Assembly (NCBI GenBank): GCA_020636995.1
Contig: JACJWU010000006.1
Coordinates: 1 to 64,000, forward strand
Direction of reading: 5' to 3'
DNA length: 64,000 bases
Source: Actinomycetota bacterium
GTDB taxonomy: Bacteria > Actinomycetota > Actinomycetes > S36-B12 > UBA10799
Each line of letters starts with the position of its first letter. The stretch's first letter is position 1. The notes beneath the pieces are model-generated. The model searched no databases and had not been told where the DNA came from. It worked only from the letters and a program-made list of their open reading frames with translations. Positions 15,679-25,102 of the stretch are shown one piece after another. The translations under genes and the position numbers were made by a program.

Positions 15679-16608
15679 TCAGCGCGCAGCCGGGCTCTGG
15701 TCCCAGCCCGGGTCGGTGTGGAGCTCGACATTGAGCCACAGCACCTGGCCGGGACGGTCGAGTTCGGCCATCAGCCGCCGCCGCATGCGATCGGCATCCG
15801 AGACGCTCCACTGGCCGTCATCGGGCACAAGCACGTCGATCTCGACGTACACCTTGCGGCCGAGTTTGCCGATCCGCAGTTGCGGCTCCGGCAGACCCTC
15901 GTCGGCTTGCAGGCGCGTCACCGCCTCGTGGATCGGCGCGGTCACGTCATCGGTCGGCGTCCCTTCCAGCAATTCGCGATACGCCTGGCGCAGCATCCGC
16001 ACCGGGGTCGGGAGGATGAGGACAGCGGCCACCAGCACCAGCGCCGGGTCGACGTAGGGCGCCAGCCAAGCCCAAGCGGTGCGTTCGAGGATCACCGCGA
16101 GTCCGAAGCCGATCAACATCGCCACTCCGAGCAGAGCGGCGGCGTGCCATTGCGCTGCCTCCGCGGCCACCAGATCAGACCCGCCACTGCGACGCATCAG
16201 CACAGCGCGCAGCACGAGCACGACCACCAGGGTGACCAAGGCGTATGCGAAGGCGGCGCCCACCGCGGTCTGCCCTCCGCCGTCCAGGATCACGAGCACA
16301 GCGTCGATACATGCGTAACCGAACGTGCCGAGCAGCACCAGTGCCTGCACGCCCACGACCAGCGGCGCCAACGCCTCGCGGCCGAAGGGGTAGCGCTGGG
16401 TGGGACCGGCCTCGACTTTCGCCGCCGCCCGGATGCCGAGCCAGGACAGGACGAATCCGAGTACCGCATAGAGGCCGTCGAACAAGATGATCTGGGAGGC
16501 GACGGCCAGACCCCACACGATGCCGACGACTGCCAGCGCCAGCCCTGCGCCCGCTGACAGCCGCAGCGCGTTCGCTTCGCTGCGGGCAGGATCGGTCGCG
16601 GCGGCCAT
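15679..16608 (-). CDS. cation diffusion facilitator family transporter
   Basis: 309 residues from the ATG at 16608. Six hydrophobic segments occupy about residues 15-215, with FDGLYAVLGFVLSW in the second (the position of the family's metal-binding Asp) and a C-terminal cytoplasmic domain (YVEIDVLVPDDGQWSVSDADRMRRRL) like that of CDF proteins. The usual second HxxxD site reads WHAAALL here, so the metal site is variant and the cation cannot be named. Divergent from the SRPBCC gene, 55 bp apart. Confidence 0.8.
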   Translation of the reverse strand: MAAATDPARSEANALRLSAGAGLALAVVGIVWGLAVASQIILFDGLYAVLGFVLSWLGIRAAAKVEAGPTQRYPFGREALAPLVVGVQALVLLGTFGYACIDAVLVILDGGGQTAVGAAFAYALVTLVVVLVLRAVLMRRSGGSDLVAAEAAQWHAAALLGVAMLIGFGLAVILERTAWAWLAPYVDPALVLVAAVLILPTPVRMLRQAYRELLEGTPTDDVTAPIHEAVTRLQADEGLPEPQLRIGKLGRKVYVEIDVLVPDDGQWSVSDADRMRRRLMAELDRPGQVLWLNVELHTDPGWDQSPAAR

Positions 16609-16663
16609 GACCACACACCCTAGGGCCTGTTGCAGGCCCGGACGCACACATAGGCTGGGTGGC

Positions 16664-17137
16664 ATGCCAGGACCCATCGACATCAGTCAGGACGTCGCCG
16701 CACCGGCGGATGCCGTCTGGACCCTCATCACCGACATCGAGAACTCACCGGCCGTGATCACCGGCATCGACTCGGTGCAGCGACTCGACGACAACGAGGG
16801 ATTCGTCGTGGGGACGCGGTGGCGCGAGACCCGGACGATGTTCGGCAAGTCCGCCTCGGAGGAGATGACCGTCACCGAGATCGAGCCCGGCCGCTCCTAC
16901 ACGACCGAGGCCCAGCACGGGAAGGCGCACTACACCTCCAGCCTGCGGGTCGAACCCACGGGTGAGGACGCGTGTGTGCTCTCGATGCACTTCGACGCCG
17001 AGGTGGAGGGGATGCTGAACAAGACCCTCGGGGCGGTCATGGGCAAGATCTTCGAGGGCAGTACCCGCAAACTCATGCAGCAGGATCTCGCCGACATCGC
17101 CGAGGCGGCTGAGGCTGGGACGCTCAACTCCGGTTGA
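16664..17137 (+). CDS. SRPBCC (START/Bet v1-like) family protein
   Basis: 157 residues. It opens IDISQDVAAPADAVWTLITD, the standard first strand and helix of polyketide cyclase/SRPBCC proteins, continues with GFVVGTRWRETRTMFGK and ends in the long closing helix. These proteins bind hydrophobic ligands in a central cavity; the ligand is unknown. Its TGA stop (17135-17137) lies inside the outer arm of a family A palindrome. Confidence 0.85.
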   Translation: MPGPIDISQDVAAPADAVWTLITDIENSPAVITGIDSVQRLDDNEGFVVGTRWRETRTMFGKSASEEMTVTEIEPGRSYTTEAQHGKAHYTSSLRVEPTGEDACVLSMHFDAEVEGMLNKTLGAVMGKIFEGSTRKLMQQDLADIAEAAEAGTLNSG

Positions 17138-17190
17138 GTGCCGCGCGGTTACGGTTCTCGCCGCCACAAACCCGTAACGGCGCAGCACTC
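17134..17190. repeat. family A palindrome, copy 3, containing a stop codon
   Basis: Arms TTGAGTGCCGCGCGGTTACGG and the matching CCGTAACGGCGCAGCACTC around a short loop. The TTGA of the left arm supplies the TGA stop of the SRPBCC gene. Confidence 0.88.
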
Positions 17191-17260
17191 GTCGTCCAGT
17201 AGCGCTGCGGTTGCGGGTCGCCGCATTCCGGTCAGGATGGAATGGACCGGAAGGAGACTC

Positions 17261-17542
17261 ATGCGCGCGGTATGGAACGGTGTGGTGCTGGCAAAATCGG
17301 ACGAGACAGTCGTGGTGGAGGGCAACCACTACTTCCCGCCGGACTCGCTGAACCGCGACTACTTCGCCGACAGCGCCACACAGACGGTGTGCCCATGGAA
17401 GGGCACTGCCGCGTACTACTCGGTCACTGTCGACGGGCAGACCAACACGGATGCGGCCTGGTTCTATCCCGAACCGAAGGAGGCTGCCTCGCAGATCGCC
17501 GGCCACGTCGCGTTCTGGCGTGGTGTGACGGGGGAGGCCTGA
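17261..17542 (+). CDS. DUF427 domain-containing protein
   Basis: 93 residues from an ATG with a strong AAGGAG five bases upstream. It shows the DUF427 signature: MRAVWNGVVLAKSDETVVVEG, NHYFPPDSLNRDYF, then TVCPWKGTAAYYSV and AAWFYPEPKEAASQIAGHVAFW. The family is common in actinobacteria and of unknown biochemical function. It is convergent with the hydrolase gene with only one base between their stop codons. Confidence 0.92.
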   Translation: MRAVWNGVVLAKSDETVVVEGNHYFPPDSLNRDYFADSATQTVCPWKGTAAYYSVTVDGQTNTDAAWFYPEPKEAASQIAGHVAFWRGVTGEA

Positions 17543-17543
17543 C

Positions 17544-18440
17544 TCAGGCCTGCGCGAACTCGAGCACGTCGCGGACGAGCCTCGAACTCATCGCCGCCTT
17601 CAGGTGGCCCATGCCCTCGTACTCGATGGCTGACGCGCCGGGGATGGCGGCCACGGTTTCGGCCACGACCCGCGGGTCGAAGAACAGGTCCTCCTGTGCG
17701 CTGATCACCAGTGTCGGCACGCTGATCCGGGGTAGCACCGCAGCGGCATCGAACAGGACCTCCGCGTCGGATTCGACCTTCAGATCCCCCGCGGGCACCT
17801 CCTCGCCCTTGAACGCTTGCGCGAGCACCGGGCCCACCACCTTGCGCCGGCGCCACTGTTCGGGCTCCGGATAGATGTACTCAGCCATGGTCTCGCCGGC
17901 CTCGCGCCACTGCCCAGCGGCCCGGGCCCGCGCCCAACGCCGGTCCACATCATGACCCCAGGTCGTCACGTGGGAGGCCGCCAGGGCGATGACGGCCTTA
18001 CACATACGCTCGGGGTGGTCGGCGGCAAGGTACTGCACGATCATCCCGCCGTAGGAAACCCCCACCACGACGTCCACCCGGCCGCCGAAGCTGTCCGCGA
18101 TCAGTTGCGCGTAGTCGTCGGCCATGTCCTGCACCGTGTGTCCCTCGGGCATGTTGCGACGCCGGGTGACCTGCCACACGCTGTAGCCGGCGTCCAGCAA
18201 CGGGCGGAACTGGCTGCCGGACAGAGCACCGAACGTGCCGTGCGGCACATCGCTGCCCGGACCGCCGGGGATCCACAACACCGCTCTGTCCCCGGTTCCC
18301 CATCGGGCGAACTCCATGCCGTTGGCGAATGTCCCGGTCTCCGGTACCGGCATGGCCTTGATCCTCGCCCTCACCGACGCCACCGCCATCGCCGCCAGCG
18401 CCGCCGTACCGATTCCCACCACCGCCGCGCGCTTGTTCAT
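17544..18440 (-). CDS. alpha/beta-hydrolase
   Basis: 298 residues from the ATG at 18440. A hydrophobic N-terminal segment (AAVVGIGTAALAAMAVASV) could be a signal anchor. The hydrolase core shows the oxyanion-hole region WIPGGPGSDVPHG, nucleophile elbow GVSYGGM, acid in ISAQEDLFFDPRV and catalytic His in EYEGMGHLKAA. The substrate cannot be inferred; likely an esterase or peptidase-like enzyme. Confidence 0.83.
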   Translation of the reverse strand: MNKRAAVVGIGTAALAAMAVASVRARIKAMPVPETGTFANGMEFARWGTGDRAVLWIPGGPGSDVPHGTFGALSGSQFRPLLDAGYSVWQVTRRRNMPEGHTVQDMADDYAQLIADSFGGRVDVVVGVSYGGMIVQYLAADHPERMCKAVIALAASHVTTWGHDVDRRWARARAAGQWREAGETMAEYIYPEPEQWRRRKVVGPVLAQAFKGEEVPAGDLKVESDAEVLFDAAAVLPRISVPTLVISAQEDLFFDPRVVAETVAAIPGASAIEYEGMGHLKAAMSSRLVRDVLEFAQA

Positions 18441-18478
18441 GGCTCCAGTGTCTCTCCGGTTAGAGGACGCAAGGAAGA

Positions 18479-19816
18479 TCAGTACCCCGCAAGGCACTTG
18501 ACCTTGCCCCAGGCCTTGCAGTCGAGGTGCGCGCCGTCGAAGGAGCGCAGCAGGACGCGGTCACCGGAGTTCTTGAGCGCGGCGCGCCCGAGGCCGAGGT
18601 GGCGGACGGCGGTGGTCGACCGTCCATCGCCCAGCCGGATCGTGATCCGCTGTCCGGGCTGCAAGGAGTCGAAGGGGCCGAACTCGTACCCGAAACCACC
18701 GGCCCGCAGTTCGTACCCGAACAGCGACAGCGGGGTGGTGCCCTTGTTCTTGAGGCGGATCAGTTCGCTGTTGGGCTTGCGGCGCTCGTCACCGGGGGGG
18801 TCGTACTTGACCGAGGTGATCCGCAGGGCGCCGCGTGCGGGGTCCGCGCAGTCCAGGCACGGGTAGACCTTGGAGACCCGCACGTTGCCGAGGGTGTCCA
18901 GCAGGTAGGCGCCGTCTCCGATGAACCCGAATTTCGTGCGGGTGCCGCGAGCGGTGGTGAAGTTCGCCCACACCGGCGTGCGGCGCCCCCAGTACACGTT
19001 AGTCGCGGTGTTGGTGCCCGATCCCGAACGCACGGTCAACACCCCGCCCGGGTCGACAGCCGTACCCGCGGGCAGCCGCAGCCAGTCGAGGCTGCCGTCG
19101 CGGATGACCCACCGGGAAAGGTCCACACGGTTCGGGCCGTCGTTGACGATCGCCACGTACTCGTCGTTGATGTTCTTGGTGTCATCGCCGACCGGATCGG
19201 GCTGGATCACCAGTCGCAGGTTCGCCTCCGGTCCCACGCCGCAGAAGGCCGGGTCCCACATGTTCTGGCCACGGGCACGTGCGGCGTCGAACAAGTGCCG
19301 GTACTCCAGGTTGTGCACGGGCTCGTACTTCTTGGGCATCCACTGTCCGAGTCCGGCCGACAGCATGAGCGCCGAGGCGTCCACCCAACTGCCGTCGTCC
19401 TGCTTGACGTACACCGTGCGCAGGCGGCGGTTGCGGATCGAGGAGCGGGAATCCCCGGCCGAGGCGAGCACGACCGGCCGGCCCTCGATGGCATCGCGCA
19501 GGAACTCATGCGCGACGACACCCTCACAACCCGAGGTGCCGGAGAGCTTCTCGGGCACCTGCACGCCCAACAACCGGATCACCTGGTAGTTGTCAGTGAG
19601 CCGGTTGCGGCTCTGGGAGAAGCGGATCGTGTCCCCGTCGACGACCATCGCGGCATATCCCCGCTCACGGATCGTCTCGCCCTGGGCAAGCGGGGGGTCG
19701 TCGGCCATCGCCGGGGGCGCGGCCAGCACGGACCCGGCCACCACACAGGCGGCCAGCACCGGACGGATCACTGTCACACCGTTATCTTCGGCAGCGGAGG
19801 CCGCCGACTTGTGCAT
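18479..19816 (-). CDS. secreted thermonuclease-like protein with two lamin-tail domains
   Basis: About 445 residues. After a signal peptide ending PAMADD comes a staphylococcal-nuclease-like domain (MVVDGDTIRF, QVIRLLGVQVPEKL, then RRLRTVYVKQDDGSWVDASALML), followed by two lamin-tail-like beta domains (EYVAIVNDGPNRVDLSRWVI and SELIRLKNKGTTPLSLFGYEL). It is predicted to degrade extracellular nucleic acids. The start may be the ATG at 19816 or the GTG at 19777, which lies directly before the hydrophobic core. Residues equivalent to the second catalytic Arg are not certain. Confidence 0.75.
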   Translation of the reverse strand: MHKSAASAAEDNGVTVIRPVLAACVVAGSVLAAPPAMADDPPLAQGETIRERGYAAMVVDGDTIRFSQSRNRLTDNYQVIRLLGVQVPEKLSGTSGCEGVVAHEFLRDAIEGRPVVLASAGDSRSSIRNRRLRTVYVKQDDGSWVDASALMLSAGLGQWMPKKYEPVHNLEYRHLFDAARARGQNMWDPAFCGVGPEANLRLVIQPDPVGDDTKNINDEYVAIVNDGPNRVDLSRWVIRDGSLDWLRLPAGTAVDPGGVLTVRSGSGTNTATNVYWGRRTPVWANFTTARGTRTKFGFIGDGAYLLDTLGNVRVSKVYPCLDCADPARGALRITSVKYDPPGDERRKPNSELIRLKNKGTTPLSLFGYELRAGGFGYEFGPFDSLQPGQRITIRLGDGRSTTAVRHLGLGRAALKNSGDRVLLRSFDGAHLDCKAWGKVKCLAGY

Positions 19817-19857
19817 CTGTCCCCCGGATGTCCGAAGTGCGGATCCGGGCGGGCCGC

Positions 19858-19998
19858 GGGGCATTCCGGTTAGAGATCGGCATCTTGGTGAGAGATACGG
19901 CATTCCGGTTAGTCGTATACGGCCGTCGGACTCTAACCAAAGTGCCCGGACTCTAACCAAACGGCCGGACTCTAACCAATCGGCCGGACTCTAACCAA
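19858..19998. repeat. family C element, copy 1 (19-20 nt words on two arms)
   Basis: The left arm has words like GGCATTCCGGTTAGAGATC, the right arm has GGACTCTAACCAA starting at 19928, 19948, 19967 and 19986 (periods 20, 19, 19). The arms pair around GTCGTATACGGCCGTCGGAC. The fourth right-arm word contains the TAG stop (19991-19993, read on the minus strand) and last glycine codon of the phosphatase gene. Confidence 0.88.
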
Positions 19999-20668
19999 CC
20001 TGCCGCAGCACCTCGATCAGCGGCGCCGTCGCTGCCGTGATCTGCTCGGCGGCGGGCTCATGCCACTGCGCACCCACCGCGTGCGGATCCGGCACGTCGT
20101 CGGGATGTGGCGGTTCCGGGTCCCGACGACGGCGACGGGGCGCGGTGGGAGGTGCCGGCGCAAAGCCCCGCGCGGCATCGAGTTCGGCGACCAGCCAGGC
20201 CGCGCGCTCGGGCGGCGCCGGTAGCGGCATCACGTACTGACGCGGGTCCCCAGGCTCGAAACGCTGCGCCCAGCCGTCGGGCGCCGTGGCGCGCATCCGG
20301 GCCGCCTCGACGATCCCCTCGTCGAGCAGCCACTGGGCCAGACGCCCCGCCTGCCGGATGGTGAAGGTCTTCGCGCGAGCGTCGGGATCGAGAGCCAGGA
20401 CCGCCGACTGATGCTCGCGAGCAGCGGTGAGCACGATGTCGGCGGAGCGCACCAACGGCGCAGTCAACGGCTGTGAGCGGTGATCCACCCCGGCCAGCAA
20501 CGGTGCCAGCGAGCAGCACGGGGCCCCGTGTACGGCCGCCACCCCGGCCGACTGCACCTGCGCGATACCGGCCGCCTGTAGCAACGCCTCAGCCGAGGGG
20601 GACCGGCAGATGTTGGCCGTACAGACGTACAGGACGCGCACGCCTCCATTGTGTTCGGGGCGGCGCAT
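19991..20668 (-). CDS. low-molecular-weight protein-tyrosine phosphatase-like protein
   Basis: Predicted 225 residues. VCTANICRSPSAE is the CX5R phosphatase loop at the N terminus. The general-acid Asp region common near the C terminus of LMW-PTPs is not obvious, and the last 60 residues are an unusual Pro/Arg/Asp-rich tail (RRRRRDPEPPHPDDVPDP). I use the ATG at 20668; a GTG at 20641 closer to the loop is possible, but its GGAGG is only one base away. The stop codon is embedded in a family C repeat. Confidence 0.75.
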   Translation of the reverse strand: MRRPEHNGGVRVLYVCTANICRSPSAEALLQAAGIAQVQSAGVAAVHGAPCCSLAPLLAGVDHRSQPLTAPLVRSADIVLTAAREHQSAVLALDPDARAKTFTIRQAGRLAQWLLDEGIVEAARMRATAPDGWAQRFEPGDPRQYVMPLPAPPERAAWLVAELDAARGFAPAPPTAPRRRRRDPEPPHPDDVPDPHAVGAQWHEPAAEQITAATAPLIEVLRQVG

Positions 20669-20688
20669 AATGAAGGAAGGGGGTGCCG

Positions 20689-21369
20689 ATGAAGATCGCA
20701 AACTCACGACGCTTGTTGCACAATGGCACCGTCCACGCCCCCACGGGACGGATCGCGGCGGCGATCGGGGTCATTCTGATGGTTGTCGGGATGGTGACCG
20801 CGCCGGGGACGGCCACAGTCGCCGCTGCGGATCCCGCGGGGCGCTCGCTGGTGATCACCGTGGTGGGTGCACAGAACGTGAAGGTCCGGGTCCGGGGACC
20901 GGGCACGTACCGCAAGGTCATCCGCGTCAAGGATCTCCGGACGTTGCGGAAGTTGCGCCCCGGGAAGTACACCCTCACCGCCAAGCGGAAAGGCGACCTC
21001 AAACCCACAGATGCCGTGAAGAAGGTGCGGGTGCGCAAGGCACGGGCTGTGGCGGTCACGTTCCGTTACCGTGGCCCCGACGTCACCCCGCCCGGCCCGG
21101 TCAGTGACCTGCGCGCCGTGGAGATCACCGCGACATCGGTGCGACTGGCGTGGACCAACCCACCCGACGGGGACTTCCTACAGGTGCAAGCGACGCGGCG
21201 CGGCGGCACCGGCAAGGAGACCGGGAACCTCGTGCTGGACGACAACGGCAAGGGGTTGCGCGAGGACGGTCTGAGTCCCAACACCGAATACACGTACACC
21301 GTCGCCACCGAGGATGAGGCCGGCAACCTGTCGGCCGGTCTGAGCATCACCGTGCGCACACTGCCCTGA
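20689..21369 (+). CDS. exported fibronectin type III-like protein
   Basis: 226 residues from the ATG at 20689, preceded by AAGGAAGGGGG. The signal peptide covers about residues 1-47 (hydrophobic RIAAAIGVILMVVGMV). Residues about 50-125 are strongly basic and beta-like (VKVRVRGPGTYRKVIRVKDL). The C-terminal 90 residues are a fibronectin type III module beginning PGPVSDLRAVEITATSVRLAW and ending SAGLSITVRTLP. Probably extracellular; the binding partner is unknown. Confidence 0.75.
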   Translation: MKIANSRRLLHNGTVHAPTGRIAAAIGVILMVVGMVTAPGTATVAAADPAGRSLVITVVGAQNVKVRVRGPGTYRKVIRVKDLRTLRKLRPGKYTLTAKRKGDLKPTDAVKKVRVRKARAVAVTFRYRGPDVTPPGPVSDLRAVEITATSVRLAWTNPPDGDFLQVQATRRGGTGKETGNLVLDDNGKGLREDGLSPNTEYTYTVATEDEAGNLSAGLSITVRTLP

Positions 21370-21424
21370 GGTTCATCCACGATGGGGGACTGATCACCGC
21401 CTCAACGCTGGCAGACTGTGCGGC

Positions 21425-23410
21425 GTGACTGATGTGACCGACGACCTCGATCTCTCCGCCCAGGCCGGCATCCTGCTCGGCGCGTTCATGACCGGACGAT
21501 CGTTCCAGCCCAATCTGCTGTCCCGGGCGACGAAGGACCAGGCGATCCTCACCGGGGTGGCGGCGGCCACCGGCTACGGGTGGGGCACGTCCGCACACTC
21601 CTTCCTGCGTGCCATCGCGCGGCGCTTCGGCCGGGCCGGGCTCGGCACCAGCATCGCCGTGGACGCTGCGGCCGTGGCGGTGGGTGCCGCGGCGTACAAA
21701 GCGCTACCGGCCGATGTACACGCACCACCACGCCGCGCGGTCGCTCGCCTGGCGGCGCTGGGCTACGGGGCAGCGGGTGCCGCTGGTCTGGTGGCCGCGG
21801 CCGGACGCTACGTCCCAGGCCACCAATCGGTCGTCAGCACCGGTAGCGCCGCGCTGGTCGCCAGCGCGGGTTACGCCACGATCCGCAACTCCGTGGTCGG
21901 TTCCGCCGACGCCACCGACGGCCGGGCGCACGAGGACATCGCGCGCAACGTCTCCCCGCCGAAGGCCATCGCCGCCGCCGGCGTCACGACCGCGCTGCTA
22001 ATCGCCGCGGGTCACGGCGAGTCCAAACTGAGCGCGGGCCTGTCGCGCGCGGCGGCCGCGATCCTCGGCGGCGATGCTGCCGACCACCGGACCATGGGAC
22101 GTTTCGCGTCGTTCGCCACCCTGGCCGCCGCGGGATGGGGGGCCGTGACACTGGTCAACCGCAAACTCGCCGTGGGTGGCAGCGCGGCCGACGACTCCAA
22201 CACCGCCGCCCCGGACATCCCCGAGGTCACCGGCGGTCCCGGGTCGTTGATCGGCTGGGACAAGCAGACCCGCGAGGCCTCCCGCTGGCTGCGCGAGGTG
22301 CTGACACCGGCGCAGATCACCGAGGTCATGGGCGAGCCTGCCACGCAGCCGATCCGTGTATACGCGTCGCTGCAGAGCGCGAGCAGCGAGCAGGAACGCG
22401 CCGAACTCCTGCTGGCGGAGATCGACCGGACCGGGGCCCTGGACCGCTCGGTGTTCGCCATCTTCTCGGCCACAGGATCCGGGTACGTCAACTACGTGGC
22501 CAGCGAGACACTCGAGTACCTGACCCGCGGAGACTGCGCATCGGCCTGCATCCAGTACTCGGTACTGCCATCGGCGTTGTCGTTGAACCGCGTCCACATG
22601 GGTACCCGCCAGACCAAGATGGTCGTCAACGGCATCATCGAGCGCCTGCTCGCGCGGCCAGCGGACAAGCGACCCAAGTTCGTGCTCTTCGGGGAGAGCC
22701 TCGGGTCGCAGGTGAGCCAGGAGATGTTCCGCGGCGAGGGGATCACCGGTCCGGCCGGTATCGCGCTGGACGCGGCGGTGTGGATCGGCACCCCCAACGC
22801 GACGAAGTGGCGCGACGAACTGTGGGGTGGCCGTAGCGTCTCGCAGGCGCCCTCCGTGGGACCCGGCGCGGCGTTCCTGCCCCGCGCCATCCGGGATTGG
22901 CGGGGCCTGTCCGACGAACAGCGGGCCGGCGTCAAGTACCTGCTTCTCAACAACGGCGACGACCCGATCCCCAAGTTCGGCCCGCAGCTGTTGTGGCGCC
23001 AGCCGGACTGGCTCGGCCCGGACAACACCCGCCCGCCGGGTGCCCCGCGCGGCACCGCCTGGCAGCCGGTCGTGACGTTCTTCGCGACCTTCCTCGACAT
23101 GCAGAACGCGCTGTCCCCGACACCGGGGGTCTTCGACGAGGGCGGGCACGACTACCGGCGCGAAACCCCCGAGGCCGTGCGCACCGTGTTCGGGCTCGAG
23201 GCCACCGACGAGCAGATGGCACGGGTGCAGGCGTCCCTGCGCCAACGGGAACTGCACTTCGAGGTCCAGCGCGACTGGGCCGCGGCCGAGTCGGCACCCG
23301 AGGCCAAGCGCACTGAGGCCGAGGCGAAGGTGGAGAAGCGCGTGGCCGGGTGGGTCGGGCACGACGTCGACGCCGCGGACGTGGAGAAACTCGCCAACGG
23401 CGAGCAGTAG
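21425..23410 (+). CDS. membrane-anchored alpha/beta-hydrolase (Abhydrolase_9 family), paralogue 2
   Basis: 661 residues from a GTG. The N-terminal 240 residues carry several Ala/Gly-rich hydrophobic segments. The hydrolase half aligns with the protein at 13903-15660: VTGGPGSLIGWDKQTREASRW, PIRVYASLQSA, RTGALDRSVFAIFSATGSGYVN and the nucleophile elbow GESLGSQ. The C terminus is a charged helix. Having two members of this actinobacterial family within 8 kb suggests related but distinct substrates. It ends one base before the convergent BASS gene. Confidence 0.82.
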   Translation: MTDVTDDLDLSAQAGILLGAFMTGRSFQPNLLSRATKDQAILTGVAAATGYGWGTSAHSFLRAIARRFGRAGLGTSIAVDAAAVAVGAAAYKALPADVHAPPRRAVARLAALGYGAAGAAGLVAAAGRYVPGHQSVVSTGSAALVASAGYATIRNSVVGSADATDGRAHEDIARNVSPPKAIAAAGVTTALLIAAGHGESKLSAGLSRAAAAILGGDAADHRTMGRFASFATLAAAGWGAVTLVNRKLAVGGSAADDSNTAAPDIPEVTGGPGSLIGWDKQTREASRWLREVLTPAQITEVMGEPATQPIRVYASLQSASSEQERAELLLAEIDRTGALDRSVFAIFSATGSGYVNYVASETLEYLTRGDCASACIQYSVLPSALSLNRVHMGTRQTKMVVNGIIERLLARPADKRPKFVLFGESLGSQVSQEMFRGEGITGPAGIALDAAVWIGTPNATKWRDELWGGRSVSQAPSVGPGAAFLPRAIRDWRGLSDEQRAGVKYLLLNNGDDPIPKFGPQLLWRQPDWLGPDNTRPPGAPRGTAWQPVVTFFATFLDMQNALSPTPGVFDEGGHDYRRETPEAVRTVFGLEATDEQMARVQASLRQRELHFEVQRDWAAAESAPEAKRTEAEAKVEKRVAGWVGHDVDAADVEKLANGEQ

Positions 23411-23411
23411 G

Positions 23412-24362
23412 TCAGGCGGGGGCCGGGGCCGGTTCGCTCGACAAGGTGCGCCGCCGCCAGATCTTGGCCACCGCCAGCGCGGCGATGATGTCCCAGATCC
23501 CCCACCACGCTGCGACCAGGGCCATACCGCCGAGGCCGTCGAAGAACGTGAACACGAGCAACAGACCGAGTCCCGCGTTGCGTACGCCGACCTCGAACGT
23601 CATGGCCTTACGCTGCGGAACCGGCAGGTTGAACGCCCGCGCGATGCCGTAGCCCAGACTGAGCGCCAAGCCGTCGTGGATGGCCACCGCGATGGCGACC
23701 ACACCGATCCACGCCACGAACAGCGCCCAGTTGCCCAGCAGGGACACGAGGATCAGACCGCCGAGTGCCGCGAAGGCCACCGGGCCGACGATCTTCGACC
23801 CCTTGGCCGCGAACTTGGGGAACAGGTGGGCCACCCCGATGCCCAGGACGAACGGCACGCCGATGACCAGGAGCACCTCGCTTAGCATGTCGATCGCGTC
23901 GAGGTCGATGGCCCGCATGATCTCCGAACCGGTGGGGTGCAGCCCGCCCCACAGCGCGAAGTTCAACGGCATCAGGAAGATCGCCAGCAGGTTGCCCACC
24001 GCCGTCATCGAGACCGACAGGGCCACGTCACCACCGGACAGGTGGGTCACGATGTTGGACACGTTGCCCGGCGGGCAACACGCGACCAGGATCATGCCCA
24101 GTGCCACCGATCCGCGCACCCCGAGGATCAGGGTGAGGACGAACGTGATGGCGGGCAGCAGGATGAACTGGGCGGCGATCGCGATCGAGATGGCCAGCGG
24201 CCGCCGGATCGCCTGCCGGAAGTCGTCGATCGTGGTGCCCAGCGCGATCCCGAACATGATCAGGGCGATGACCGCCCGCAGGATCACCATCGAGTTCTCG
24301 TCGAACGAGATCCGGATGGCGTCCACATCCCCGTTCGCCGCGATCAGATCGATGGGGTTCAT
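23412..24362 (-). CDS. bile acid:sodium symporter (BASS) family transporter
   Basis: 316 residues from the ATG at 24362 (GGGAGG six bases upstream), ATGA-overlapping the preceding SDR stop. Nine or ten hydrophobic segments are visible. Family motifs include CCPPGNVSNIVTHLSGGDVA, the sodium-site region, and FEVGVRNAGLGLLLVF. BASS proteins import organic anions such as bile acids, pyruvate or pantoate; the operon (TPP enzyme, two SDR-type enzymes) would fit a small keto- or hydroxy-acid, but this is inference. Confidence 0.87.
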   Translation of the reverse strand: MNPIDLIAANGDVDAIRISFDENSMVILRAVIALIMFGIALGTTIDDFRQAIRRPLAISIAIAAQFILLPAITFVLTLILGVRGSVALGMILVACCPPGNVSNIVTHLSGGDVALSVSMTAVGNLLAIFLMPLNFALWGGLHPTGSEIMRAIDLDAIDMLSEVLLVIGVPFVLGIGVAHLFPKFAAKGSKIVGPVAFAALGGLILVSLLGNWALFVAWIGVVAIAVAIHDGLALSLGYGIARAFNLPVPQRKAMTFEVGVRNAGLGLLLVFTFFDGLGGMALVAAWWGIWDIIAALAVAKIWRRRTLSSEPAPAPA

Positions 24363-25102
24363 GAGTGGCCTCCCTGGGTGTTCTGCATCCGGCGGATCAT
24401 GAGCTTCGTGTACAGCGACGGTGCCAGTCGGCTGACCGTCCACGCCAGTCGGGCGGTCCGGCCCACCAGCACCTGGTCGCGGCCGTGCGCGACCCCGTCG
24501 ATCAGCGCCGCCGCGACATCCTCGGAGGTGATCTCCTCGCCGGTGGTCTTGCGCTGCGTGCCGGCGGAGCGTTCAGTCTCCGTCATGCCGCCGGCCACGA
24601 AGGTGGGGTGCACGATCGTCACCGAGATCCCCTGCTGCTCGAGTTCGGGCCGGATCGCGGTGAACAATGCGGTGACGGCGTGTTTGGCCGCGACGTAGGG
24701 CGGTCGGCCCAGGACCGGAGCGAACCCGGCGACCGACCCGATCAGGACGACCCGGCCGTGCGCCCTGCGCAGTGCGGGCAGAGCCGCCTGGGTGACAGCG
24801 ACCGCCCCGAAGTGGGTCACGTCCATGACCTTGCGATGCACGGCCATGTCGTGGTCCTCGAAGGAACCGATGGCCGACAATCCGGCGCTGTGGATGAGCA
24901 GGTCGATGCGGTCCAGGCCCGCCAGCGCCTCGGCGATGGCATCGTCGTCGGTGATGTCGCACGCGCGGAAGCGGGCGTCCCCGTCGGGACATGCCCGGGC
25001 CAGATCCAGCGCGACCACCTCGTAGCGGTCGCGGGTCAACGCCTCCACCAGCACCCGGCCGATGCCGCCACCGGCACCGGTGACCACCGCGACCCTAGCC
25101 AC
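24359..25102 (-). CDS. SDR-family oxidoreductase
   Basis: 247 residues from a GTG that overlaps the upstream epimerase gene by 8 bp. It has TGAGGGIG at the N terminus, catalytic Ser in LIGSVAGFAPV and YVAAK as the YxxxK motif. The C-terminal stretch (VGRTARLAWTVSRLAPSLYTKLMIRRM) is like SDRs acting on lipophilic substrates. Third gene of a four-gene operon. Confidence 0.87.
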   Translation of the reverse strand: MARVAVVTGAGGGIGRVLVEALTRDRYEVVALDLARACPDGDARFRACDITDDDAIAEALAGLDRIDLLIHSAGLSAIGSFEDHDMAVHRKVMDVTHFGAVAVTQAALPALRRAHGRVVLIGSVAGFAPVLGRPPYVAAKHAVTALFTAIRPELEQQGISVTIVHPTFVAGGMTETERSAGTQRKTTGEEITSEDVAAALIDGVAHGRDQVLVGRTARLAWTVSRLAPSLYTKLMIRRMQNTQGGHS

